64,000 nucleotides of DNA from an uncultured Oscillospiraceae bacterium (lineage in GTDB: Bacteria; Bacillota; Clostridia; Oscillospirales; Acutalibacteraceae), in the NCBI GenBank assembly GCA_902492895.1, contig CABUNG010000001.1, forward strand, positions 62,001 through 126,000, given 5' to 3'. The stretch's first letter is position 1, and each line of letters begins with the position of its first letter. A program made the translations under genes and the position numbers. The notes below the pieces were generated by a model, which did not search any database, had not been told where the DNA came from, and saw nothing but the letters and a program-made list of their open reading frames with translations. This document shows positions 15,343 to 23,651 of this stretch, one piece after another.

Positions 15343-16974
15343 CTAATTTTGCTTGACTTCTTTGCCTTCCAAATAATTCCCGAGCTGCTTGACGGCCTCG
15401 TTGACCTCCGTCGCGTTGACGGCGTAAGTCTCGCCCGTCGAGAAGCGCACGATATGCACGTTCGGATCATGCTTGTAAATCGAGAGCTCCAGCGTTTCTT
15501 CAGACGCCTCCGTGGGGACCAGCTTGATGGAGAGGACCGGATCGCCGGCCGGCTCTCCGGGGGCCGCCCCTTTACGGTAGATGCTCATGAGCACCTGGTA
15601 CAGCGTCCGGAAATTCGCGGTGTCGTAGGTCTGGCCGTCCGCCGTTACCTTCATCTGGTCGTCCCGTTCGGACTCGTCGGGGAAATGCTCCAGATGGAAA
15701 TCGGTGAGCTTGCCGTTGGCCGTCACGACCACATTGGACAGGGACGTGATATTCCGCAGGAAGAGCAGCGTTTCCGCCACATCGTCATACTGGGATTCCG
15801 CCCAGGACACGGAAGCGGCCGAAAAACGATAGACCACCGGGATGAGGGTATCCTCATTGTAGACCAGCGCATAATACTCGCCAGAGCTGTTTTTGTTCCC
15901 GAGCTTGATCGTATGCTTTTGAATGTTGTAATAGGAGGTTTTATCGGTTTCCTCCGACGACTCCGCCTTTTCCGTGGTTTGAACGGCCAGGGTGAAGGTC
16001 GCAGTGGAGAAAGGATTATCCAGGCCGTACGCCTTCAGATCTTCGCTGGTTGGATAGGGCTTTTCCACCCCGGAAGCGGTGACCGACGTATAAGTGCCGA
16101 GGGCCGTGACCAGCGCGTTCGACGCATTCGCCGCGCGGAAATAGGGCTTGGTGATGACGTAATCGGACGTATTGGTGAGATTGTCCTCCGGCGTCGAGCG
16201 GCGCAGAATCAGCGGGGAGGTCCGGGATGAACCGCCCAGCTCGATCTCCCGCAGCATGGCCTGCCCGTTTTCGTCGTCGGTTTTGACCGAAGGGGCGGTG
16301 ATGACGTTCAGCCCAATATAAGCGGTGGAAGGCTGGGAAACCGTTTCCACAAAGGTGGAATCCACGAGATAGATGGGCTCTTTTCCGGTTTCCCGGAGGT
16401 AATAGCCCTCTTTGGTGGGGGATTCCCGGCCGATCTCAAACCCGTAGGTGGTGTCGTCATGGTACGTGACGGAAATCTGCGCCGTCAGGCCCACGGGTTT
16501 CGGTTCCCGGGGCGAGGAGCTCTCCCCGCTGGACGCGGAACCGGAAGAGGTTTCCGACGATTCCACGGGGGCGAATTCGCCCGTGAACCCATAATCGGCC
16601 GGACTGTCCGGATTGGAGGCGATTTCCTTTGAGGCGGTGATGGTGGTCAGCGTACTGACCAGAGACGAAATCTCATAGGTGTTGATGGGGAGATCCTTAT
16701 AGGAATCGGCCACCAGTTCCCCTTCCTCGTTCTGCGAAAGGATATAGGTTTCGTTCCCGATCGTAATCTGGATGTTTTTGATCGGGTGGTCGACGGTTTT
16801 GCCGTCGGCCCCCTTAGATTTGTCGAGCACCGTCACCGATGTGTCAGAGGAGGCCGCGGAGGACGTGTCTCCCGTCCCGCCGCTGGGAAGCAGGAAGATG
16901 AGGACCAGCAGCAGGGCGACCAGCGCGACCACCGCAACCCCGGCGAGGATCAGGGTGCGCACTTGTTTGCTCAT
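15343..16974 (-). CDS. DUF4340-type membrane-anchored protein of a Gld-type ABC operon
   Basis: The 543-residue protein has one N-terminal membrane helix (about 7-30), a Ser-rich linker and a large extracytoplasmic beta-rich region with the repeated DUF4340 style, for example IQITIGNETYILSQNEEG, PADYGF and YGLDNPFSTATFTLAV. Its start codon overlaps the stop of the GldG-like gene by four bases (ATGA), so it is the last cistron of this operon. The role of DUF4340 proteins is unknown; linkage to GldG-like proteins is common. Confidence 0.82.
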   Translation of the reverse strand: MSKQVRTLILAGVAVVALVALLLVLIFLLPSGGTGDTSSAASSDTSVTVLDKSKGADGKTVDHPIKNIQITIGNETYILSQNEEGELVADSYKDLPINTYEISSLVSTLTTITASKEIASNPDSPADYGFTGEFAPVESSETSSGSASSGESSSPREPKPVGLTAQISVTYHDDTTYGFEIGRESPTKEGYYLRETGKEPIYLVDSTFVETVSQPSTAYIGLNVITAPSVKTDDENGQAMLREIELGGSSRTSPLILRRSTPEDNLTNTSDYVITKPYFRAANASNALVTALGTYTSVTASGVEKPYPTSEDLKAYGLDNPFSTATFTLAVQTTEKAESSEETDKTSYYNIQKHTIKLGNKNSSGEYYALVYNEDTLIPVVYRFSAASVSWAESQYDDVAETLLFLRNITSLSNVVVTANGKLTDFHLEHFPDESERDDQMKVTADGQTYDTANFRTLYQVLMSIYRKGAAPGEPAGDPVLSIKLVPTEASEETLELSIYKHDPNVHIVRFSTGETYAVNATEVNEAVKQLGNYLEGKEVKQN

Positions 16975-18704
16975 AAATGCCTCCTCTTCAAGAACACCAG
17001 CAGGCAGATGATCAGAGTAACGGCCGGAATGCCGATGGTAAAGAGGCCCAGCCCCACGACCTGGGTGGTGGCGTTGCTGAAGTCGAGGGTCTCGGAGTTC
17101 AGTGCCTTGCCCGAGATGACCACGGCGTCGGTGTTGCCGGTGACGGCGTTCATCGGCTCGATGAGGAGGTTCTCATTGTAATAGTTGCTCATGGACAAGT
17201 AATAGGTCATCTGGAGGCTGCCGCAGACCATCACATGGCTGCTGACCGACTCGGTGCCGTTGATGATCCCCTGCTTTTCGGCGTAGGCCATAGCGGTGAT
17301 GGGATAGCTGTCGGCGTCGAAGGCCTCGCTTTCCTCGTTTTCCTCCAGAAGGTCCGCCAGTTTGTAGAGCTTGGCGGTATTGGTGTAGGTGATCAGAGGC
17401 ACGTTGGTGGGATTGCTCTTGGTGGAATCGCTGTCCTTGGTGGTGACCAACTGCAGGGAGTTGGGGAAAATCACCTTTTTGCCCGCCCCGTCGGCGGTCA
17501 GGTCGCTGTTCTGAATGGTGCTCAGGGTCACGATATTGTACCCGATGATGGACATGTTGCTCTGATTGGTTTCCTGGATCAGGTTGCCGGTGACCTGAAT
17601 GCCGTAGTCGCTCTCGACAAAGCCGTACAGAACCGGCAGGGAAGCTACCCGATAGGAACAGAAGAGCAGCAGGTTACGCTGCAGGTTGCCGTCGTTCGAA
17701 AGCCATTCCTGCAGGCGGTTGCGTTCCTCTTCTGTGAAGTCCTTGGTGGGGCCGGCCAGAACGATGGCCTTGCTGTCTTTATGGATCTCCTGCGCGGTGG
17801 TGAAATCCACGGTCTCCACGGTATAGCCGTTGAGCTCGTACAGCTTCTGCAGCTCGGACATGGCGTTGGTGTCCTCTCCGTGTCCGGACAGGAGGGTGAT
17901 GACGGTCTGGCTCTCGTTTGACACGGCGTTGATGCAGGAGGCCAGCTTCTGCTCCACCAGGGAGGTGATGACATAACCGGTGGAGGAGGTATAGCTCTGG
18001 GACTGGGAGAACAGATCGGTGTAGCTGATGAGCTGGTGCCGGTCTCCCGATACGAACAGGATACTGCCGGTATTCAGATCACCATACTGGGTGTACTGGG
18101 ATTCCAGGGTGGGATTCGCCGTCAGGTCCACATAGGAGACCTTGACCTTGCCGCCGGTACGGGTGCCGTACTCCCGAGCCATCTGGTAGAACTGCCGGAA
18201 GATCGTATCCAGCTCGTTGCCGAAGCCCGGGGAACTGAACAGAGATTCCTCCGCAAACACCGTGATCTCCACGTCTTTTTTGACGTTGTCGGCCACGGCG
18301 ACGCCCTGCTCGCTCAGCGAGAAGGTTTTGTCTTTGGTCAGGTCAAAGGAGAGGGGAAAACGATCGGCCAGGATGCCGACCACCACGTTGAGCAGCACCA
18401 CGGCGGCGATGACGATGACGCTAAGGCCGGTAGCCATGGCGCCGAAGCGCAGCTTGCGGGAATCAGAGCGGCGGCGCTCCTTTTTGATCTTGTCCGGCTC
18501 TTCGCCGGTCTCTTCATCCGTTTTTTCCTCCGCAGACAAGGCGTCGTCCTCCGTCTTGGGGGATTCCTCCGCGTTTTCAGCGGTTTCGGACAGGGGCGTT
18601 TCGCAGGTATCCTCCGCCGGGGCAGCCGCTGCCGTTTCTTCCTGTTCTGCGGCAGCCTCCTCGGTCCGGGGGGTCTGCTCCTCGGGCAGATTGTCTTTAT
18701 TCAT
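16971..18704 (-). CDS. GldG-like ABC transporter auxiliary protein
   Basis: The 577-residue protein has a long acidic, Glu-rich cytoplasmic N-terminus (1-75), a membrane helix (about 85-110) and an extracytoplasmic domain matching the GldG/ABC-auxiliary family: RFPLSFDLTKDKTFSLSEQG, then VITLLSGHGEDTNAMSELQK and later VLAGPTKDFTEEERNRLQEW. A second helix lies at the C-terminus before KRRHL. The start ATG at 18704 follows GAGGAGG. In Bacteroidota GldG works with GldA and GldF in gliding; in Clostridia the substrate is unknown. Confidence 0.85.
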   Translation of the reverse strand: MNKDNLPEEQTPRTEEAAAEQEETAAAAPAEDTCETPLSETAENAEESPKTEDDALSAEEKTDEETGEEPDKIKKERRRSDSRKLRFGAMATGLSVIVIAAVVLLNVVVGILADRFPLSFDLTKDKTFSLSEQGVAVADNVKKDVEITVFAEESLFSSPGFGNELDTIFRQFYQMAREYGTRTGGKVKVSYVDLTANPTLESQYTQYGDLNTGSILFVSGDRHQLISYTDLFSQSQSYTSSTGYVITSLVEQKLASCINAVSNESQTVITLLSGHGEDTNAMSELQKLYELNGYTVETVDFTTAQEIHKDSKAIVLAGPTKDFTEEERNRLQEWLSNDGNLQRNLLLFCSYRVASLPVLYGFVESDYGIQVTGNLIQETNQSNMSIIGYNIVTLSTIQNSDLTADGAGKKVIFPNSLQLVTTKDSDSTKSNPTNVPLITYTNTAKLYKLADLLEENEESEAFDADSYPITAMAYAEKQGIINGTESVSSHVMVCGSLQMTYYLSMSNYYNENLLIEPMNAVTGNTDAVVISGKALNSETLDFSNATTQVVGLGLFTIGIPAVTLIICLLVFLKRRHL

Positions 18705-18720
18705 AGCACGAATCCTCCTC

Positions 18721-19431
18721 TCAGCTCCATCTCTTGCGATCCAGCACACGCACGGTTAGGAACAGGAACAGTGCCTGCATGCTGAGAAAGAAGAGGACGT
18801 TGTCGTAGTTGATGACACCGATGGTGAAATCGCTGTACCGCTGGGAAACCGAGACGAAATTGACCACCGCTGCCACCGCTCCGTTCGAGGGGAACATGCC
18901 GGCCAGGCCGTCCACCATCAGCAGTCCGAACGAAATGACAAAGGTGCCCAGGGCCGCGATGAACTGACTCTCGGTCAGGCAGGAAATGAGCAGGCCGATG
19001 GAAATGACCATCCCGCCCAGCAGCAGAAGGCCGATGAAATTGCCGATGATGACCATCCAGTCCGGGGTGACCTGGAAGGCGATCACGATGGCGAAGACGA
19101 TGGTGATGGAAATCCCGATGGCGAAAATCAGCAGAGCCGCCAGGAATTTGCCCACCACGATGCCGGTCAGGCTCACCGGGGCAGTGAGCAGGGCCTGGTC
19201 GGTTTTCTGCCGTTTATCGTCGCTCATGAGGCGCATGGTCAGGATGGGCAACACCAGCAGCAGCACGATGGTAAACAGGTTCGAATACACCGCCGTCAGA
19301 TCGATGCTCTTATAGCCCATGTTGTAGAAATAGAAAAAGTATCCGGAGAAACCGAACATCATAGCCAGGACGAAATACCCGATGGGGGAGGTAAAATAGG
19401 TCTTAAATTCCCGTCTGAATACGGCGCTCAT
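18721..19431 (-). CDS. ABC-2 type permease, GldF-like
   Basis: A 236-residue permease with six hydrophobic segments and the ABC-2 start pattern FRREFKTYFTSPIGYFVLA. The loop MRLMSDDKRQKTDQALLTAP after helix 2 is typical of GldF/NosY-like exporters. It overlaps the ATPase gene by four bases (ATGA) and lies 16 bases before the GldG-like gene. Confidence 0.9.
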   Translation of the reverse strand: MSAVFRREFKTYFTSPIGYFVLAMMFGFSGYFFYFYNMGYKSIDLTAVYSNLFTIVLLLVLPILTMRLMSDDKRQKTDQALLTAPVSLTGIVVGKFLAALLIFAIGISITIVFAIVIAFQVTPDWMVIIGNFIGLLLLGGMVISIGLLISCLTESQFIAALGTFVISFGLLMVDGLAGMFPSNGAVAAVVNFVSVSQRYSDFTIGVINYDNVLFFLSMQALFLFLTVRVLDRKRWS

Positions 19432-20405
19432 TTCTTTTTACCCCCTTTTTTCGATTTGCTCATCCCATGCGGAACGTTTTCCCTGGTCAGGGCGATGAAG
19501 ATTTCCTCCAGGGTCATTTCCATCGATTTCATACCCATGAGGGGCCACTTGCGGGCCGCAAGGCGATCGAACATATCCCGGCGGAAATCCGAACCCTCGG
19601 CCGGATCCAGCGCAAACTCGAACACGCCCGGTTCCTTTTCGCCGAGAGGGGTGACGTTCTGCACGCCCGGCACCCGGCCGAGCAGCGCCTGTACGTCCGC
19701 CTCGGGGCCCGCCACCCGGACGAGGGTGCGGCGGTCGCTCGAATATTTCCGGGAGAGATCGGTGGCCGTATCGTCGGCCACGATGGCACCCTTGTTGATG
19801 ACCACGATCCGGTCGCAAACCGCCTCGATTTCCGGCAGGATGTGAGAGGAGAGGATCACGGTATGATGCTTGCCGAGATTCTTGATCAGGGTGCGGATCT
19901 CGATAATCTGGTTGGGGTCGAGCCCGACGGTGGGTTCGTCCAGGATGAGCACGGGCGGATTGCCGATGAGAGCCTGGGCAAAGCCGACACGCTGCCGATA
20001 GCCCTTGGAAAGGTTTTTGATCAGCCGGCCGTACACTTCGTCGATCTTGACCATTTTGCAGATCTCGGCGATGTGCTGGCTGCGGTTCAGCGTGCACTTC
20101 TTGAGATCGAAAATAAAGTCGAGATATTCCCGCACCGTCATGTCCAGATAGAGCGGGGGCTGTTCGGGCAGATACCCGATGCTGGACTTGGCCTGGTTCG
20201 GCTGTTCGAGGATATCATAGCCATTGATTTTGACCGTGCCGTCGCTGGCGGACAAATATCCGGTGAGGATATTCATAGTCGTGGATTTACCGGCTCCGTT
20301 CGGCCCCAGAAATCCGAGGATTTCTCCTTCGTCCACCTGAAAGCTGATGTGGTCCACGGCGACGTGGGTTCCATACCGCTTCGTCAGGTTTTGTACCTCG
20401 ATCAT
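19428..20405 (-). CDS. ABC transporter ATP-binding protein, GldA-like
   Basis: The 325-residue ATPase has Walker A GPNGAGKST (34-42), signature LSKGYRQRVGFAQAL, Walker B PPVLILDEPTVGLDP and the switch His in ILSSHILPE. The C-terminal extension of about 100 residues is typical of exporters paired with ABC-2 permeases. It heads the four-gene Gld-type operon; GGAGGG lies upstream of the ATG. Confidence 0.94.
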   Translation of the reverse strand: MIEVQNLTKRYGTHVAVDHISFQVDEGEILGFLGPNGAGKSTTMNILTGYLSASDGTVKINGYDILEQPNQAKSSIGYLPEQPPLYLDMTVREYLDFIFDLKKCTLNRSQHIAEICKMVKIDEVYGRLIKNLSKGYRQRVGFAQALIGNPPVLILDEPTVGLDPNQIIEIRTLIKNLGKHHTVILSSHILPEIEAVCDRIVVINKGAIVADDTATDLSRKYSSDRRTLVRVAGPEADVQALLGRVPGVQNVTPLGEKEPGVFEFALDPAEGSDFRRDMFDRLAARKWPLMGMKSMEMTLEEIFIALTRENVPHGMSKSKKGGKKK

Positions 20406-20726
20406 ATGCTGCGGATCCCTCCTTCTAAAGTCCTGTCCCGGGGTTCCCGGACAGTCTTCAACGCCTATATTGTACCGGACAGCGGATGCAGATTTGTAAA
20501 CAGTCTATAAAGCTTGTGTGTTTTTCTTGTGATTTTGCGGCTTGTCCAGTATGAGAAACTCCCCCATTATAGCATTTGGACAAACATTTGGCAATCCTGC
20601 GGACAATTTTTCGGATGAAAGGAGAAAATTGGCGGCGGCTTTTGAAGGCGCGGAGTTGCGCGGACGGGCGGATGATGGTATGATGTTGACAAACCGGCCG
20701 CGGCCGGACGGAAAGGGCGTGACGGC
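20406..20726. other. Divergent intergenic region between the Gld-type operon and sbcD
   Basis: This 321-base region contains a good promoter for sbcD and possible but poorly spaced boxes for the minus-strand operon (TTTACA and TACAAT about 20 bases apart near 20468-20499). No gene or known RNA was seen. Confidence 0.45.
20656..20684 (+). promoter_or_regulatory. Promoter of sbcD
   Basis: TTGCGC (20656-20661) and TATGAT (20679-20684) are 17 bases apart with TGG before the -10 box. Confidence 0.55.
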
Positions 20727-21875
20727 TTGAAACTGCTTCATTTGAGCGATCTGCATCTGGGAAAGAGCGTGATGGAGACCCCGATGCTCCCGATGCAGCG
20801 GGAAGTGCTCGCGCAGGCCGTTGCGTATGCCGCGGAAAACGAGATCGACGGCGTGCTCCTGGCGGGAGACGTGTATGACCGCTCGGTCCCGCCGGTCGAG
20901 GCGGTGGAACTGTTTGACGATTTACTCGAATCCCTCGAGCGGGCGTCCATCCCCGTTCTGGCCATCCCAGGCAACCACGATTCGCCCGAGCGCCTGCATT
21001 TCGGCAGCCGGATTTTCTCCCGGCGGGGCATTCACATTGCGGGGGCGTTCAGCGGGGCGGTGGAGACCGTCTCCCTGTGCGACCGCTACGGCGAGGTGCG
21101 GATTCACCTGCTGCCGTTCCTCCGCCCGGCCATGATCCGCCGGGCGGGGATGGAGGCGGAGGATACGGGCGGGGCCGTCGCCGCGGTTCTGGCGGCGCAG
21201 GAAAACGGTCCGAAGCGGGATCCGGATGTCCGACATGTGCTGCTGGCGCATCAGTTCGTCACGGCGGCCGGCCGGAAACCGGAGGCCTGCGATTCCGAAA
21301 CGCCGTCGGTTGGCGGCAGCGACAGCGTGGACGTATCGGTGTTTGACGGATTCGATTACGTCGCGCTCGGACACCTGCACAGCCCCCAGAAAATGGGGCG
21401 GGACACCGTGCGGTATGCGGGGTCGCCGCTGAAATATTCGCTGTCGGAAACCGGTCATCATAAGAGCTTCGCCGTCGTCACGCTGGAGGAAAAGGGCAGG
21501 GTAGGGGTGGAATTGGTGCCTTTCCGTCCCTCCCGGGACCTGCGCCGCCTGCAGGGCACCCTTGCCGATCTTTTAGCCGCGGGAGAGGCTGATCCAAATC
21601 GGGAAGACTATGTTTGGGCCGTGCTCACAGGGGATCCCGCGCTGGATCCGGCCGCGCGGCTCAGACGGGTGTATCCGAACCTGCTGCATGTGCAGACGGC
21701 CAGAGAGGAACCGGCCGGAATGGCGGGATCCGCCGCAGATCAGGCCCCGCCGCGGGCGTCGGAGGAAGACCTGTTTGCTGCCTTTTTCCGTTCCGTCTGC
21801 GGGAGAGGACTGAACGCGGGGCAGGCGGAGACCGTAACGAAAACCCTGACCCGTCTGCGGGGACACCAAGACTAG
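20727..21875 (+). CDS. sbcD: Exonuclease subunit SbcD (Mre11-type nuclease)
   Basis: SbcD is the metal-dependent nuclease subunit of SbcCD, which cuts DNA hairpins and blocked ends. The 382 residues show the calcineurin-like metallophosphoesterase motifs in order: LHLSDLHLG, LLAGDVYDRS, PGNHDSPERL, LLAHQFV and ALGHLHSPQ. The start is TTG at 20727 after GGAAAGGG. The large ATPase partner SbcC, normally the next gene, is absent; a RibF-type gene follows instead. Confidence 0.94.
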   Translation: MKLLHLSDLHLGKSVMETPMLPMQREVLAQAVAYAAENEIDGVLLAGDVYDRSVPPVEAVELFDDLLESLERASIPVLAIPGNHDSPERLHFGSRIFSRRGIHIAGAFSGAVETVSLCDRYGEVRIHLLPFLRPAMIRRAGMEAEDTGGAVAAVLAAQENGPKRDPDVRHVLLAHQFVTAAGRKPEACDSETPSVGGSDSVDVSVFDGFDYVALGHLHSPQKMGRDTVRYAGSPLKYSLSETGHHKSFAVVTLEEKGRVGVELVPFRPSRDLRRLQGTLADLLAAGEADPNREDYVWAVLTGDPALDPAARLRRVYPNLLHVQTAREEPAGMAGSAADQAPPRASEEDLFAAFFRSVCGRGLNAGQAETVTKTLTRLRGHQD

Positions 21876-21945
21876 AGCGGGTCGGGATACGCACTCCGGC
21901 AGCTGGCGGTCGCCATCTGTCGGTAGAAAGGAAGGAACCATTTTC

Positions 21946-23547
21946 ATGCTGACGACCATCCATTGGCAGCCGGATATAGACGGCGCACATCCGGACGGCC
22001 CTGTGGCCAGGGCCGTTGCGCTGGGGATTTTCGACGGCGTACATCTCGGCCACCGCGCGGTCATTTCCAAGGCCACGGGGCTCGAGACGCCGGAGGGTCC
22101 GCTCCGTGCGGCGGTATTTACGTTTTCTCAGCCGCCCTGGGCCCTGCCCAAGGACAGCGCGTGGGAACTGACCTCCGCCGCACAGAAAACGCAGGTGCTC
22201 GAATCCCTGGGGGTGGAGGAGCTGATCCTGGCTGATTTCGAGCAGATCCGGGACATGACGCCCGAGACGTTCGTTGCCGAGGTCCTGGATGCGGCCCTTC
22301 ACGCGAAGCGCGTCTGCTGCGGATTCAATTACCGCTTCGGGAAAGGCGGGGCCGGTGACGCGGCGCTGCTCGCCCGGCTGTGCGCGGAACGGGGCATCGA
22401 GACGGTGACGGTCCCGTCCGTGGAGGTGGACGGCCGTCCGGTCAGCGCCAGCCGCATCCGCCGCTTGATCGAGACGGGGGATGTGCAGGAAGCCGCGCGG
22501 CTGCTCGGCCGGCCCTTTACCTTGGACTTCACCGTTGTGGGCGGACAAAAGCTGGGACGGCTGCTCGGCACGCCCACCATCAATCAGCCCCTGCCGCCGC
22601 ATTTCGTGCGGCCGCGGTTCGGCGTGTATGCCTCGAGCGTCGAAGTGGAGGGCCGGGTGACGCATGGCGTGACGAACATCGGCGTCCGCCCGACCGTGGG
22701 CGCCGACGCACCCCTGGCGGAAACCTGGATCGCGGATTTCAGCGGCGATCTGTATGGCAAGGACGTGCCGGTCTCCCTGGTGAAATTTCTCCGTCCGGAA
22801 CAGAAATTCGATTCGGTGGAGGATCTCCAGAAGCAGATCCTCCGGGACGGGAGGGAGGCCCGCAGGGCCGTTCTCGGGGACAGTTCGGCCGGCATCCGGG
22901 CGGTGCTGTTTGATTTCGACGATACCCTGCAGGATCGCCCGCGCGCCTTCGATCAGTATACGGCCTTTTTTATGGCGAAGTATTTCCCCGATCTGCCAAA
23001 AGAGGAGCAATCCCGCCGGGCGGTCGAAATGCGGGAGCGGAACAACGGCGGCTACGTCAATTACATCGATTATTTTGCCTCGCTGGTGGAAAGCTGGAAC
23101 TGGACGGATGCGCCGGAGGTGGGAGACTTGTACCGGGAGTTCCAGTTCCGTTTCCCCGAGTGTTCGACCCTGTTTCCCGATGCGAAGGAGGTGCTGACGG
23201 CGCTGCGCCGCCGGGGGTTCCTGCTCGGCATCGTGACCAACGGGCCGTCCATTCAGCAAAACCGGAAGCTGGATGTGGCCGGGCTGCGCCCCTATGTGGA
23301 TTTGTGCATGGTATCGGGTGACGAGCGGGTCCATAAACCGGATCCCGAGATTTTCCGCCGGGCGGCATCCCGGCTGGGGGTGTCCTGCGGCAGCTGCATC
23401 TATGTGGGGGATCATCCGGTCAACGATATCGAGGGCGCGGCGGCGGCCGGGATGCATCCGATTTATATCAATGCCGCGCGCCGGGATACACACCCCGAAA
23501 ACGTCAAGGAAATCCATTCCCTGAGTGAATTGCTGGACGTGCTTTGA
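21946..23547 (+). CDS. ribF: Bifunctional riboflavin kinase/FAD synthetase fused to a HAD hydrolase
   Basis: Residues 1-310 are a complete RibF: the nucleotidyltransferase motif GIFDGVHLGH (27-36), NYRFGKGG, and the kinase part with GTPTIN, FGVYA, NIGVRPT and DLYGKDV. This makes FMN from riboflavin and then FAD. Residues 318-533 form a separate HAD phosphatase with FDFDDTL (nucleophile Asp323, acid Asp325), VTNG, HKPDPEIF and VGDHPVNDIEGA, nearest to the YjjG/YigB style. Usual RibF is about 310 residues, so the HAD part is a true C-terminal fusion in the same frame. The phosphatase could act on FMN or a riboflavin precursor; this is inference. GAAAGGAAGG precedes the ATG. Confidence 0.93.
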   Translation: MLTTIHWQPDIDGAHPDGPVARAVALGIFDGVHLGHRAVISKATGLETPEGPLRAAVFTFSQPPWALPKDSAWELTSAAQKTQVLESLGVEELILADFEQIRDMTPETFVAEVLDAALHAKRVCCGFNYRFGKGGAGDAALLARLCAERGIETVTVPSVEVDGRPVSASRIRRLIETGDVQEAARLLGRPFTLDFTVVGGQKLGRLLGTPTINQPLPPHFVRPRFGVYASSVEVEGRVTHGVTNIGVRPTVGADAPLAETWIADFSGDLYGKDVPVSLVKFLRPEQKFDSVEDLQKQILRDGREARRAVLGDSSAGIRAVLFDFDDTLQDRPRAFDQYTAFFMAKYFPDLPKEEQSRRAVEMRERNNGGYVNYIDYFASLVESWNWTDAPEVGDLYREFQFRFPECSTLFPDAKEVLTALRRRGFLLGIVTNGPSIQQNRKLDVAGLRPYVDLCMVSGDERVHKPDPEIFRRAASRLGVSCGSCIYVGDHPVNDIEGAAAAGMHPIYINAARRDTHPENVKEIHSLSELLDVL

Positions 23548-23603
23548 CGGTCCGTCCGCGCCGTCTGGGGCCGTTGCACAGAATCCGGCACCCAACCCGC
23601 AGA

Positions 23604-23639
23604 AAAGCGGGCGCTTCCCGACCGGGAAGCGCCCGCTTT
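23604..23639. terminator. Bidirectional terminator between convergent genes
   Basis: A perfect 16-bp stem (23604-23619 with 23624-23639) with a 4-base loop lies between ribF and the minus-strand lipoprotein gene; the minus direction continues with TTCTG. Confidence 0.75.
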
Positions 23640-23651
23640 CTTCATATCAAT

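Noticed and set aside
21876..21945. A flavin (FMN) riboswitch before ribF
   Set aside because: The gap is only 70 bases and none of the conserved FMN-aptamer segments could be seen.
21661..23595. A 644-codon minus-strand open frame opposite sbcD/ribF
   Set aside because: It lies across two well-supported plus-strand genes and has a His/Arg/Gly-rich composition without domains.
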